From positions 799,188 through 863,187 of the forward strand of contig JAYKAV010002795.1 in assembly GCA_035582835.1 (NCBI GenBank): DNA of 64,000 bases, in the 5' to 3' direction. Positions 36,301-50,324 of this stretch are shown in pieces. Position numbers and translations under genes: made by a program. Each line of letters opens with the position of its first letter. Within the stretch, counting starts at the first letter, position 1. The stretch comes from Phoebastria nigripes (taxonomy: Eukaryota > Chordata > Aves > Procellariiformes > Diomedeidae). Under the pieces are notes generated by a model. It saw only the letters and a list, made by a program, of their open reading frames with translations, did not search any database and was not told where the DNA came from.

Positions 36301-39099
36301 CCAGAGTTGCAGACCAGTGATGTGATGATGCAGTTATGTTCAACTGCAACAATTAGCTCCTTCCTATCCTGTTGGTTTCTACACAAGTTGTTACGTCCTT
36401 TTATAGTGACTGGGTCAAATAAATTGCAGATGTGAAGTTAAAAGGAATTGGCTAGGAAGCTTGGAGTCATTAGCAATGATGTTTAACAAATCTTGGGTTA
36501 CTGGAGAAGTTATGGGAAGGAGGACAAAAGGTCCTGTTGAATTGTGGACTGGTTTCATTGATGCCCAGAAAGTGATGGAAAAGCTGACATGAGGTGTAAT
36601 GTAAATCTGTCCAGCTTTAGCTGCAAACTGCTAACTCATATTGTCCATTACCTATTAGAATAAACAGATATCTGTTCTTGGAAGTCTCTTCCTTCCATGT
36701 CTGCCATTTATCTCCCTCTTTGATAAATTAAGTAGGATATGCTTCTCTTTTCTAGGTATGAAGGATACTTTCCCTATCTAGAGTCATTAATTTTATGTAG
36801 TGACAGAATATGTTCTGTTTTAAAAATCCTAAATAATTATTGCCCATTCTGAATCAATATAAATGAGACTGATAAAGCAATTGCAAGGGAATTATTCTCT
36901 AATAGGGATGTTCATAGAGGGGTTTGCTCCTGGCATAGCCACGTTCAAAACATGCTGGTGATTGGACTAGTGTCTAATTATTATTAGTAAAAGTTGCAGA
37001 AGACCTAATATCTTGTGTAATTAAAACCAGAAGCCAGGTTTAAAGAATACTCTGGATTATATTGTAACCAAGCTTATTTAAATAGCATGGTTGGGACTCA
37101 TCCACTTCATGCAAACACTGTGCAGACCCTTGAATATGAGCTTCTTGTTTAGGTCCCCAGCAGAGAGGAAGGCACTTCTTGAACTCAACTGTCTTATTTC
37201 TCCATCAACTGTAAAAAGTATTTAGGAGTGGGTTTTATCAAAGTGCATGGGTGTGTGGAGTGTAGAGGGGGAGTCCATCTCCAGCTGCAGTGTTGCAATG
37301 TTTATCCCCTCTCTAACTGTGGAGTGCTCCATGCAGGTATCTAGCTCGGCATATCTCAGCTCCCCTTCTAGCTGAACCAGGATCTAGTCAACGCAGTGAT
37401 GGCACAACCTGCTACTGCAAACAGCAAGACACACGGATCCTAAAACTACATCCAGGAGGGCACTGTTAGGAATAGGGCCCTGTACTGGTAAAAAACCTTC
37501 CTAAGACATTTTGAAAATAGTGCCTGCCCTCTTTTTTCCCCAGTGATCTGATCAAAGCAATAACATTCAGACCAGCCTCTGAGGAAAAGCAGACACTGGG
37601 AATGGGTGTGCTTCAACACTGGGTGGTCTTATATCTCTGTTCCGACTATTGCCTTTGGGGACTGATATGGTGTCCTCTAGGCGAGAGGCTCTGCAGCCCA
37701 TCCACAGTGCCCAGAACTACCTGGGAGCCCCCTCCCAACACGATGCCATTTCTTAGATTTCTGAGCAATCTGCTCTGCTCAGCCTCTTCTTCCCCGATTA
37801 ATAATGTTGCTGTCAGTTTGGATTACAGCCCTCTACTTTCTTTGTCTCAGCTTAAAATACTTGTGGTTTCATATTCCGTCAGAAGAGATATATAAGAGAA
37901 GTGCTTTGCTCAAAGTGCAGATGATGATGGAAAAGGAATGTGTTGCTACAGATTCCTGCAGGAGTCTTTATTGGATTCCTTGGGACTTATTGAAAGGCAA
38001 AAATATAGGGAGGGAGTGAACAGGATGGGGGGAACGGAGAGCTCATAGGAGCTGCATATTGTGGTATTGTGAGAAAGATAAGACAAGCCTGTGGCTTGAA
38101 GAGAGATAACAGTGAAAGGGTTTCTACAGTTATCTAGGCAATTTCTTTCATTGCTTCACTATTTGTCCTGGTAGGGGAAAAAAACCCCACAACACCCAAA
38201 ACAAAACTGAATGCCCAACTGAAGTTGCTTTTGTGAAAATTTAAGTCCCCTGTTTCTTACTGTGTTTGTGACAGGAAGAAATTTCCTGTGACTGGTTGAC
38301 TGGACATGGTCCTTCCCATGTCACAGAGATCCTGATTAACTTCTGCTGGAGGAACGTCTTTTCTTCTGCCCTGACTTCACAATATCAGCTGCCACTGTAA
38401 CTCCTGCAGCTCAGCAAACTCATTTCTAAAAAACATAAGACCCCAAACTTGTCTCAATTTATAGGCAGAACCAGTGCTTTATAAGTCATACATCTTAAGA
38501 AGCACCCACTCTACATATATCTCATGGGATTTATATCTTCTAGCTTTCTTGAAGGAGACAACATGGATGTGTCATTTACTTTTTAAAAACATCATTTCCG
38601 CTCTCCTTATTTTTTTAGATTATTTCTCAGTCTCTCAGACATATTTTCACATGAAGTGCTGTCTTTCACTATATCTGCTACCTCTCTAGATCTCTGTTCC
38701 CTGTACATGAGGGGTGTTGGTCTTAACTCCATTGCAGTTTGCCTTGCTAACTGAAACAACAGTTGTTCCACTTATCAGTCTGAGATTTTGATATTGGCTT
38801 AGACTGGACACCCATGTTTTACATAGCAAAACCACCTCTGATTTAAGCTAATATCTCTGTATTCATGCTATTGCATTCTCTATGCAATGGAGATTAATTT
38901 CTAAGTGGTAAATATTTGATGATTCAGTAATTCTTCAAGGAAGATCCAAAAGATAGAAAAGTGTTACACCTTCTAGGAATAAAATATGAAATATGGATTT
39001 GAGGCTGACAAAAACTGTGGTGGGGCATAGAAGTATCCATCACTGTCCTTTGCAATGCTGGGACGGATTGAAGACGCTCCTACCAAAGTAGGGCATACC
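27388..39099. other. Intergenic region, no gene supported
   Basis: Open frames are short and mutually overlapping, with no recognisable domains. Apart from candidate poly(A) signals at 28670-28945, I find no splice-supported exon series. The stretch near 35485-35525 (GTTAACGTAACACAAATATT and TAATTGCCATTAACATTAG) looks like a cluster of homeodomain-type sites, without proof. Single Ns lie near 29438, 30883 and 32786. Confidence 0.5.
28670..28945 (+). terminator. Candidate polyadenylation signals on the + strand
   Basis: AATAAA occurs at 28670-28675 and again at 28940-28945, the latter followed by a GT/T-rich stretch (CCAGTTGTTTTCT). The surrounding AT-rich sequence with TATTTATATTT blocks resembles a vertebrate 3' UTR. 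If real, it would end either a very long WNT9B 3' UTR or an unrecognised transcript. AATAAA also occurs often by chance, so the call is weak. Confidence 0.25.
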
Positions 39100-40600
39100 C
39101 AAAGAGAAATGGAGGTGGCCATAAACAGGATTTTTCCCAGTTATGGGAAGAAGGGTAAGTCATGACAATAAAATCAAGGTGAACAGCAAATTCCAGAGTT
39201 GATGATGTGAGAATGGTATTTGATGATCCCCCCTCAGGGTGCATTTATTAAAGACAATTTATTTCTAGTAGATAAACCTAACTGCAGGGAATCCTTTTGA
39301 GCTAAAGACTAGTGTGACTTAGACAAATGTCAAACCGAGAAATGGAAGAGAAAGTTGGGAGATTCTTGTGTGAACTCCAGATTTGGAAGAGACAGTCAGA
39401 TAAAGGAGGATAAAGCAGTGGACAAGTTACATCACCTGGGCAAGCAGGTGGAGAGTAAAAGTAAGAAAATTCCTATGTTGGTGGACAGCATGGTGCTGTG
39501 GGCAATGTGGACAATGAAGTAGCATTCCCTTAACCTTATTTCAGATAGGGCTGAACCCCTGCCCTACTTGCTCCTCCTCACTCCCTTATCTGCATTATCC
39601 ACATCCAGGAAGGCACTTATGGAGCTGTGCTGGTCATCCTAAATCATGCTAAATCTGGGTGGTTATATCACACCACCATTCAGTTCTTACCAAACTGTCC
39701 TGCATACCTTGAAAAAAGCAGTGCCTTGGAATAAAAAGGGAGAGAAAAAAAGTGATGTGAGTGGCTGTAGGTTTGTATATTTGATCTCAGTACTAAGCAA
39801 AAGATTTTGATGGAACATGTAATTGAAGAAGTGGGATTTGACTAAAAGACTGGTTTATCAGAGGACAGTTGTGTTAGATCAGTGAAACAGTTTGATAAAG
39901 AAACTGTTTTCCTAAAAAAAAAAAAAAAAAAAACAAAAAGAAATGTGAATTAATTTGAAATGAGTTCTTATCTTGTCTTTTAACATGCAGGAAGACCTTG
40001 CTTGGTTGCCATCACCTATAGGTTTAGAAAAGGTATTCTTTATTCCAGTATCCTAATCATTAACTAATGCAAATTCTCATAATACCAGAACCAGGACTGA
40101 ACTGGGGGCATTGCACGAAGTTTCATAATGAAACTTCATAATGACTCCTTGGAGATACCTTATTGTCATTGGAGGTAAACTGTGTTTTTCTAACCTACTT
40201 CAGTGACTCAAGTGAAAACAAGATATATGAATCTACTTGCTTTTCTCTTAGCCACTAGGCTTGTTACTCTCATACTGGAGCTGAGCTGTTTTGGTGTGAT
40301 CTCTTCTTGAAAAGTCCATGTCAGCTGTGTCTTAATTTAATGTGTTAATAGCACAAAGCTGGGAGGCACTGCCAAGACAGAAGTAATAGTGATATCCTGG
40401 CGCATGTCTCTGTGTCCCTGACAATGTGTAATAGAAAAGAGATGTAATTCAGGAGTATAGAATGGAAAGATGTACATTTACAAACTCCTTACAGCACCTT
40501 CTGCTGTAAATTTGGAGTTTGTCTCTGGAAAGCATCAGGGGACAAGAAAAGCTTATGAGTAGAGTGAGCCACTGAACAGATCTGAAGCTTCATAAAGTGC
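39100..40600 (+). mobile_element. Probable ancient CR1-type LINE remnant
   Basis: Scattered blocks resemble an old CR1 in + orientation. One is CAGGGTGCATTTATTAAAGA near 39236, one is TTTGATCTCAGTACTAAGCA near 39780, and one is CACAAAGCTGGGAGGCACTG near 40352. They appear in the order expected from RT core to C-terminus. No frame remains. An A20 run at 39914-39933 interrupts it. The identification rests on remembered CR1 consensus and needs an alignment to be firm. Confidence 0.4.
39914..39933 (+). repeat. A20 homopolymer
   Basis: Twenty consecutive A residues followed by CAAAAAG. CR1 elements do not use poly(A) tails, so this is either a simple slippage repeat or the tail of some other retrocopy. 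I see no retrocopy upstream. Confidence 0.85.
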
Positions 40601-41537
40601 AGCCATGAAAACCAGAAGTGAGATGTTCAGAGGGTGGGAAGTGTTGGGTGGCGGGGAAGGAGAGGGGAATTGCACAAATGTAGAAGGCTTGTTGCCATCA
40701 GGTTGCTTCAGTCTGGTAGTGGCTAGTGGTTAATAAATTTGGCATCCTTAATTGTGGGATTGAGGAGGGTAATTTCTTATGTGTGGCTACTGCTCTCTGG
40801 TACAAGGAGATGACTATAACCCTGAAAGAAGTTTTCTGAGCATACTGATTCTTGCTTATCAGAAATCACAAAGAACAGACCTAAATATTTTTAATCCAGT
40901 ATGGCTGACCCTCTGGGCTGTAAAACAAAAGAGGGCACAGCCATCACCAACCACCCTTTCCCATACGGAGGAGGAACAGAGGAGCAGATGAGAGATTAAT
41001 CTGTGACCAAGCGTTAGAGTTGAGAACCTGAAGACTATGGAGCAAATTAAAGGATATGCCCTGCATATCCTCAGAGGCTTCAGTCACTGCCCCTGGAATA
41101 GGCACTAGGCTCATGATAACTGTCCTCTGTTGGGTCTGACATTGAAAATGTCTACCTCCCCACCCCAAGCCTGTCTGCCGAAGGCTGCTTTGAGCATGAT
41201 GATTTCCAGATATTAATTTCTGTTTCAACAGCCAATTAATTGATTCAAGTGTTACTGATCTTGGTACTACCATGCACGACTACAGTAACTCTCTCTCAAC
41301 AAAGTTCTTGTTACTTCAGGCTCTTGCACTGGTATCTTGAATGATATTTTCAATTGGCTAATTTCTTCCTACCATGTAAGTCTATTCTTGTATCACCACT
41401 GAGGCTTCATTCATACACAGAGCAGTGCCCACCATATGAACCCTGGATAGAACCTGGACAAATTACATTTTCAGTATTGCTTAACCAGTTGCTTTCTCTT
41501 ACTGAAATTATTTCCCTTAGGGGAATTTATCTTTATT
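40601..41537. other. Intergenic, nothing recognised
   Basis: Unique-looking sequence with short overlapping open frames only. It ends at the 3' terminal repeat of the next CR1. Confidence 0.5.
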
Positions 41538-43213
41538 AGAATCATAGAATCATAGACTCATTAAGGTTGGAAAAGACCTCTAAGATCATTGAGTCCAACC
41601 GTCAACCCAACACCACCATGCCCACTAAACCATGTCCCTAAGTGCCTCATCTACACGTCTTTTAAATGCTTCCAGGGATGGTGACTCCACCACTTCCCTG
41701 GACAGCCTGTTCCAATGTTTAACCACTCTTTCAATAAAGAAATTTTTCCTAATGTCCAATCTAAACCTCCTCTGGAGCAACTTGAGGCCATTTCCTCTTG
41801 TCCTATCGCTAGTTACTTGGGAGAAGAGACCGACACCCACCTCACCGCAACCTCCTTTCAGGTAGTTGTAGAGCACGATAAGGTCTCCCCTCAGCCTCCT
41901 CCTCTCCAGACTAAACAGTCCCAGTTCCCTCAGCTGCTCCTCATAAGACTTGTTCTCCAGACCCTTCACCAGCTTTGTTGCCCTTCTCTGGACACGCTCC
42001 AGCACCTCAATGTCCTTCTTGTAGTGAGGGGCCCAAAATTGAACACAGTATTCGAGGTGCGGCCTCACCAGTGCTGAGTACAGGGGCACGATCACCTCCC
42101 TACTCCTGCTGGCCACACTATTTCTGACACAAGCCAGGATGCCGTTGGCCTTCTTGGCCACCTGGGCACACTGCCGGCTCATATTCAGCCGGCTGTCAAC
42201 CAGCACCCCCAGGTCATTTTCCGACAGGCAGCTTTCCAGCCACTCTTCCCCCAGCCTGTAGCGTTGCATGGGGTTGTTGTGGCCGAAGTGTGGGACCCGG
42301 CACTTGGCCTTGTTGAATCTCATACAGTTGGCCTCAGCCCATCAATCCAGCCTGTCCAGGTCCCTCTGCAGAGCCTTCCTACCCTCGAGCAGATCAACAC
42401 ACCCACCCAACGTGGTGTCGTCTGCAAACTTACTGAGGGAGCACTCAATCCCCTCGTCCAGATCGTTAATAAAGATATTGAACAAGACCGGCCCCAAAAC
42501 TGAGCCCTGGGGAACACTGCTCGTGACCGGCCACCAACTGGATTTCACNCCATTCACCACAACTCTCNGGGCCTGGCCGCCCAGCCAGTTTTTAACCCAG
42601 CGCAGAGTACACCTGTCTAGGCCATGAGCCACCAGCTTCTCTAGGAGAATGCTGTGGGAGACAGTGTTTAAGGCTTTACTGAAGTCCAGGTAGACCACAT
42701 CCACAGCCTTTCCCTCATCCACTAGGTGGGTCACCTGGTCATAGAAGGAGATCAGGTTGGTCAAGCAGGACCTGCCTTTCATGAACCTGTGCTGGCTGGG
42801 CCTGATCCCCTGGTTGTCCCACACATGGCTTGCGAGCGCCCCCAAGATGCACCGCTCCATAATCTTCCCCGGCACCGAGGTCAGGCTGACAGGCCTGTAG
42901 TTGCCCGGGTCCTCCTTCCGGCCCTTCTTGTAGATGCGCGTCACATTGGCAAGCCTCCACTCGTCCGGGACCTCCCCTGCTAACCAGGACTGCTGATAAA
43001 TGATGGAGAGTGGCTTGGCAAGCTCCTCTGCCAGCTCCCTCAGCACTCTCGGGTGGATCCCATCCAGCCCCATAGACTTGTGAATGTCCAGGTGGTGTAG
43101 CAGGTCATTAACTGCTTCCTCCTGGATTATGGGGGGTTTATCCTGCTCGCTGTCCCCGTCTTCCAGCTCAGGGGGCTGAATACCCTGAGGATAACCGGTC
43201 TGACTATTCTAGC
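41538..43213 (-). mobile_element. CR1 LINE, 1.7 kb, long ORF2 remnant with reverse transcriptase, one stop codon
   Basis: Read on the - strand, one frame runs from about 43190 to 41625 and is interrupted only by a TGA at 42342-42344. It has LDGIHPRVLRELAEELAKPL and KEDPGNYRPVSLTSVPGKIM (RT fingers). Motif A follows as VYLDFSKALNTVSH, where the usual AFDTVSH is altered to ALNTVSH. Next come [20 protein letters not shown] and the catalytic FADD box at 42417-42428. The C-terminal part ends LRDMV. The 3' tail at 41538 carries two ATTCTATG-like units. The endonuclease domain is missing through 5' truncation near 43213, so the copy cannot move on its own. Two Ns (42549 and 42568) lie in the frame. 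Confidence 0.97.
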
Positions 43214-46200
43214 CTCTAGGAAGCCTTTGCACTGATGGTGTCTAGCCCATGCGACATGATAGCAATGGAGCTATCCAGCTGTCTTCTAAGCTCCCTCATC
43301 TCTTGATTTTCTTTCTGCTTTCTTCTTCCACAGTTCGGTTCTCAACCCCTTCTTTTGTTCTCCCCAAATGCTCTTTTTATTCATTGGTCAGACAGAAGTT
43401 CCCTTATTTCATGTGTTGGCCACAAAATCCTTTTCTTTTGCTATTTTTTGTTGTCCTTTCTGGTTTGAATTCCCTCACTGTTGGTAATACTTGGTTGTTG
43501 GCAACCCCACCTTGTGTCGTATATGAGGATACTTGACCTTAGATCTTGCATTGCTCCAGCTTTGGAGAAGTTCCTCTTTGGAGGGGGCCAGTGACTCTCT
43601 TGATCCTTTTCCCTCCTGTGTGTATTTCAATTCTAGCACAGTCTTTCATCAAAATTGAGCCCAGATGGTAGGGGTTGGGTAAGAAGTGAAATGCAGTTGT
43701 CTCCAGATTTGCACCTGGAATTTCTGGGTTTTTGTGTTAGTGCCTGGGTAGACGTCAGGGGTTGTAGACAGGTTGTAGATAGGACAGTTGTCCTGTTAGT
43801 GCAAGAGCTCGTTCCCTATGGCACAGGATGGGTATCACAGGAACAAAAGGATCTAGGCAAGCACCGAAGGGGCTATGTACAGGGCACACTTGTTCATCCT
43901 TCCCCTGTTCCTTATTACACCAGATACCTAAGAATAGCCAAACTGAGAGTCAGGGGAGCAAGAACAGGTAGGACAGGTCTGCTGTGCCTGTGGCTTTTTC
44001 ATGTGTCTACACCCAGGAGAATGAGAAGTATTGCATGCCCTTCCATCGTAAGCTGCTGCTAATGATTCCTTCTGCCCGGAGGACACAGTTGGGATCGATG
44101 GAGGGTCAGCCATTAGACATACATTTCCCAATGCCCAGCATAGCACACGGGGTCAGGGAGCTAATCATCACTCCTATCTTGCCTGCCTTGCTGCGGTGTC
44201 CAGCCTAGGGCAATTGGAGGTGCATTAAAGATTAAACAAGAGGTGGGAGGTCTAGTGAGTGTGTTGGAGTAATTCCAGGGTGGGTGGGCAGTGGTTGGCC
44301 CAAGCAAGTGGATTTCTGCTGCAGCGGCCCCTACTTTAGATCTTTCAGCCGAACAAACCGGCGGCATCTCTGTTGAGGCAAAAAATGCCTCTAGCTAAAA
44401 TTCCACTATCTGACCTCAGAAGGGCTCCAGCTGTTTCTGCCACCAACATAGCAGCTAGAAGAAGAGTTTTAAAGACGTTGGCCATGCTGAAAGAGAAACC
44501 CACTTCTTCAGAGGGCCTGGCAGGACTGAGCCTTCCTCTTCCTCGCTCACCCCTTTCAGCCTAAGTGCTAACACAGTGTGGCCTGAGTGTTGGCTATTCT
44601 CAGATGAGTGTCTGTCACTTGCCAGCACCATGCCATGTAGATTTACTGCAGGACCTTGACACTTCTTCTAAGGTGGGAGGACTAAACAATCACCTTGCTT
44701 GACATACTCATTCCTAATGCCTCCAACCTCTAAAATCAGTACATTGCAGCTCCTGTCCCTACTGAAATAAAAACATTTTCACGGGATTAGGAAAACACCT
44801 TCCATTTGAGGTGTGCTTAGTAGCACAGGGGCTCATCCTATGGCTCTGAATACATTGGTGTCAGTCTCGGAGATGATTTAGGCAGGCAGTTCACACACCT
44901 TCCTCCTTTGCAGGGCTAATCAGCATGTTGCGTCTTGGTGTCTAGTGTTAACCGGTCTATTCTGACTCCAGTGGTCATGGGAGTGCATTCATATCTGGCT
45001 TAGGTACCTATGAGTCGTCACTGGTGGCTGTGCCTTTAAAGGCTGACTGCAGTGGTTGGCACTTGAGGGAGGGAGGAAAATGGTATGGCTGGCACTTAGC
45101 GATGCTGTCTGGAGCTGTGTGAGCTCAGGAAGCGGTGCTGGCTGATTGCCATCCTGCAGACACTGCCCTTCAGTTCCCCAGATCCACAGCTTTTCTTTGA
45201 GCATTGCTTGAATTCACAGCCATCATTGTGTAATTAGCAACTGAAGAGCAGAGGAAGAGATTCATCCAGAGTAACATGCTGAGTCAGAGTTACAGCCATG
45301 AGGAAAACGTGGGACTCCCCATTCCTTCTGGCAAGCATTAAAATCTGTCCACTTCAGGGATAATCAGTTTCAAGGCTTGCCATCTAGTCAAAGATCCTTC
45401 CTAAGGAGTCCTGACATGGTGAGGGCTCTTTGTCAGAGCTTCCTCAACTAGTAATTCAATGTCCCCACCTGAGCTAGTTACTCTGTGCTCCCTTTATGGT
45501 CAGTGGAAGAATCAGGTGCTCAAAGGATGAATGCTCTCTAAGAAAGGCCAAATGAATTGCCCTGAGCCTTTTTTCTTCACTGAGTATGAGCAGAGCCTAA
45601 GGTGACTGGCTCACACTTGACATCTCACTTTTCAGCTCCAGAACTGAGATGAATCCCATCTGTGCGGTCTCAGGCCCTGGATACTCACCTGCGTGCTCCT
45701 CTTGCGGATTGGGGGTAATGTTTTCAATGGCATTGGATGACATTAATTGAAACAAGTTTTAGCTATGCTGATCACCTATGATTCCTTTTGATCATGGAGC
45801 TTCATGCTCTTCAGCTAGACTCAACTGTAAAGCGTCCTCTCAACAGGCTCCTATCCATGTTTGCCATTGCCAGAAGAGCAATTCAGAACATGGGCTGCAG
45901 TTGTTATTCTTATAAACTGAGCATTATGTATTTTGTGTGATACAAGGGAAGTGTTATTCATTTACTGGAATTATCCTTTTATCAAGTCAGTTTCCTATTG
46001 CATTTCACCCTCCATTGCACTGGCAGTTCATTCTTTTAACAAGGCTGTTTCTATTCTTGAAAGTATATTTAAGAGGTTTTGCAATTTTACCGTGAAATAC
46101 AGAGCATTTCCTTTTCTTTTTAAAAACGTGTTCCAAGCATCCTTAAATTCTGGAGAACTTGGAGCAACAATGAACAAACCTATTATGAAATTAAAAGATA

Positions 46201-49200
46201 ACAAACAGGGCCTCACGAGAACTTTCCCTAAATTGTCTTTGAAAAGAATCTATTATTGTATTTTAATTTTAAGCCCTTTTTACTTGTCAGATTTTGTTTT
46301 CTGTTTCCTGTTGTAGCCTTTGTTTCCCCAGTCCTGACTTGTGCTGGAAATCTGCTCCTGGGTCCTTTTGTAAACTTCTGGATAGACTCATGAGAGGGAT
46401 TCAGGCAGCAGTGACCAAATTCTGCAATGCACGATTCGAGGTGTTCAGTCATGCACAATCCCAAGTACAGCATTTGTGAGGAGTGGATTGCCTACAAAGC
46501 AGGATAGCATGGGGTAACTAATCAGGCAACAGGCAATGCTAGAGCAAAGAAGTGAGGCTTAATTCTGCCTCTCTGGGGGTCATAGGCAGACCATGGGGAC
46601 AGCATTGAAACCATTAGCCAAGTCAGGACAGGAATTGGGAAGTGGGGTTGAAAGCCAAGAGTCAAACCACAAATTATCTTGCCGCTTTCCAGTAGCTCAT
46701 TGTGAATTAGCAGCAGAAATGCCGCTGCTGTGGGTGTTTGTTAATCAAGCATGGAGATAAAGTTGCAGGAAGGGCAAATTTGTCCCTGGTACGAGTGAGC
46801 CCTCAGTAGCTCCGCTGGCTCTGCTGGGTCCCTCTGAGTGGGCTCCTCTGCATACATGTGAAGAGATTTCTTCATTACAACTGCATCTTGACTATTTCAT
46901 AGGGGCTTGTATGACTGCTTTTTGATTCTTAGCTCTTACATCCTGGTCAATCACAGACTGTAATTTTTATCAGATTTTTTTTAAGACCAATCAAAAGCTC
47001 TTCCAGGGCTTGATCTGTCAGTGGTCTGGGTGGGGGAGTCAGTTGTGTGGGCAAAAGCTTATCATGGGAGGTTTTTAAGAAGACAAGGGAAGTTAGCTAT
47101 ATCTTCATGGAGGAAGATGAAGGGAAGAGGGTCTTTTTTAAGATAAGATTTTAAGATGATGGACCAACATGGTGGAGAGCAGTGTGTTGGAGATTTTGTG
47201 GGTGAACTTCAGTTCTGGCAGCCAAGCCATACTAGTAAATACATCCTGTGGATCTTTATCTATGTATTTTTTGCAGTACTTCGTGGCCCATATCTTGAGT
47301 TCCCCCCAGCCTCTTCAAACAGTGCACCGTATAAGCAGAAGCAAAAAAAAAAAAGACATGCCGTTAGAACATTTGAACCCACAGGTGAAAATTACACTTG
47401 AAATAAAAACCTGGTTTGCTGCACAGAAGAACATATTGTAATGTACTATAAGAAAATTCAGCTAGAAGAACTCAGCTGAGAATTCAACCTGTGACATTCT
47501 TCTAAACCGAATTAACCTAATCCAATAATCCTCTCTGAATGGGATGATGAGATGCAGTCAAATTTTCTCCCAAGGACTAGAAATAATCTGCATGTGTGCT
47601 TGTCAGAATAAGTCTCGTGAGTAAACAAAGCAGACAGAAGAACGTAACAGTTATCCTGGATTAAAAGTCCACCTAAAGATACTCAGGGATGAACATGTGA
47701 GCAGGGCAAGCGGGTAGGAGACTTCCCCAGGATATTCTTCCAGTCTCCAGAACTTGCATTTCAGGGCCTCACGGAGGAAGACATCTCTGGAGTAACTGAA
47801 ACCTCTTCAGTAAAGAGAAAAACTAGATCACTTCAGTCAAAAGATCAGACATGGGCAGGGGGGGTGAAATTGCCTGTGAAAGTTGACATTAAGAACTAAA
47901 TTAATTATTTGCAGTGGTTAGGGTGGCTGTGGAGAAGGGCAAAGTGGAGATGGTTTGTAGCAAGTTGAGCAACCACCATGCTGCACTTGTAGAAGCAGAG
48001 CAAGCTGGATGTCAGCCCTGGGTCACTGGAAGTTGTGAGTCACTGGCCAGGCTTTTGATGAGACTGAAGTGTTCAATCAGGGGAGAGTCACGACACGATG
48101 GGCTACTAGCTTGGTTCTTGAGGTGGCAGCTGCCAGATTAGCTTCTTATCATGAACTTCCACCATACTGAGGTACCTTACCAGGAGAGGTGTCTTGGGGT
48201 TGGACAGGCCAGCACAGCTGCATAGTCCTCTCTTGAAACAACCACATGAAAGATGTGGGAGTTTCTTATGATATGCCAACAGGAAGTTTAATCTCAGTGC
48301 AATCAGCCAGCTCTCACTGTGTTAGTTCAAATAGGACTGTATCCACTCTCATGGTGTAAAGGCGTGTGCAGAGTGTACCATGGGGTACATCACATAACTA
48401 GACAGCGTCATGTTTGGTTCATAACATTGAGATTGCCAGTACTTCTACATGGGTGTTTCATGAGGGATGAGGTCCTGTCACCAGGGACAGGTAGGTCTCT
48501 GCTGACACATGGGTGGCCCTGTTCTGTATTGGTCCTTTCTCAAATACAGATTCACTGGTAACCTCCTGCTATGTAAGTGCCCTGGTGCTTCATCGACTGG
48601 GCTTCATTCTCTACTCATCCTGTTCCTGTCCACCTTCCTTAGAGATTTCTCCTGGCCACAGTCAGGGACACTGCATGGAGCTAAAAGGATCTTGGACTTG
48701 ATTCAGATTTGGCAATCCTGTGTCCTCATGTCTAAACCAGGAGGGCTCTGTACAGTCTGTCGATCTCTCAGCTATGTTTAGGTATACTGTTCACACTTCA
48801 TGGAATTCTGGGAAGAAATAGACAGCTGTCTTGCTGCTAAGACAAGAGAAGGAGAATGATTTATAAAAATATATAATTTGTGATGTAGTTCAGCAAACAA
48901 AAACAGTGACCAGATGAAATATATTCCACTTTGTCTAAATGAGAGTGAATGGCTAGTTGGCAATGAAAGTGAAAGACAAGAAAAGAGCCCTTCTACTGAA
49001 TTGTATCAAAAATTAGGAGTTACAGAGAAAGTAGGTTCTTAGACAGCAAAACAAATTGAAGATCCCACATCTACATTTCAAAGACTTCATTGTCCCAAGG
49101 CAAGATAAACAAAATGGTATTTGCATATTCACTGCCACTGGAAGAGTATCCAAAGGCATCAGCCAAATGGAAGAAACTGAGAGAAGGGAGATGAAATTAG

Positions 49201-50221
49201 CATACAATGTATTTCCTCAAATTGAAAAATGGGATGGAAGGAGTAGGAGGGGAAGCTCCTAAGAGAGTCCTTTGATGCTTGTTTTTTCCCCAAAGGAAAT
49301 AGTACATGGGGAAGCTGTGATTTAAAACTGCATTTCAGTGATAACGCTAAATCTAACTTGAGGGTTTTTAGTGCTACAGCAGAAATACCACAGCCTTATG
49401 ACTCAACGTGCTGATCTGGAATAAACTTCTTGTGCCAGTTCAAATTTGTTCAAATAGGGCTGATTGGTTAACTTTGTGCCAGCATATTTCATGTCAGATA
49501 TGCCATCAGCATGCAAACAGAAGTAGCATTTTGTTAGACCTCCCTCGGCTTGTCTGTAGGCCTTTTTATCAGTCCCTTCTTGCTCTCTTCCCACTCATAT
49601 AATCTTCAAGTCACTGCCTCCATGCATCACTACATCCTCCATAAGTAGCTCAGGGCCTTATATGTTTCTTTCCACTTTGGACATTCAGCATCTTTGGTCC
49701 TGTCCTTGTCATGGACCTTCACATGGACGTTGCCTTGCTCATTGCCTCCACATCAGGCTTTATTGTCATAATAATGTTGATCTTCTGATACTGCAGTTTA
49801 GTATCCTCCCCAAGCCAGATTCACACCCCCAGCCATAGTGAGATCCACTGCAAGCAATACGTCCTTCTTTTATGTCCTGCAGACATAATTCTGTTCACTG
49901 CAGTTCTGATGACATCCAGGCAGAGTCTCTTGTGGGAGGGCTGCTGTGCTGCAGGATTGGAGAAGTGCAGGACCAAGGTCAAAGCCCTGGAAAAAGCCTA
50001 TAGGAAGGGCAAGGATACTGGTGGCCCCTCATTACTGAACAGAAATTCTGTCTGTGCAACAAGGATCTTAGCTGGAATTTGTGACAGGGCAGAGACCTTC
50101 TATGGAGTGTGTCGGGGAAACCTTGCAAGAGTGTTAAGATAACTTTGTGCCCTCTGTGAAAGAGTGGCAACCTGGAAAAGAGTGTACCTCCGTGGGAAAG
50201 CAACTCTCAAAGAAATTGAAC
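43214..50221. other. Intergenic region, no gene supported
   Basis: I find no exon series, RNA gene or mobile element that I can name. Short open frames on both strands carry no domain. An A12 run lies at 47343-47354. Some moderately GC-rich patches (43960-44560) do not form a CpG island. Confidence 0.5.
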
Positions 50222-50324
50222 CATAGGAATCACAACAGTGCTGGTGGAAAGAGACCCTTGGAAGTCTCCAGCCCAACCTTCCCTGGAACAGGATGATCCC
50301 CGGGACTAGACCAGGATAACCAGG

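Noticed and set aside
36400..36620. Possible old interspersed repeat
   Set aside because: Some resemblance in style to CR1, but no block I could match with confidence.
39914..39933. A20 run as the poly(A) tail of a processed pseudogene
   Set aside because: No upstream sequence resembling a spliced mRNA and no flanking target duplication were seen.
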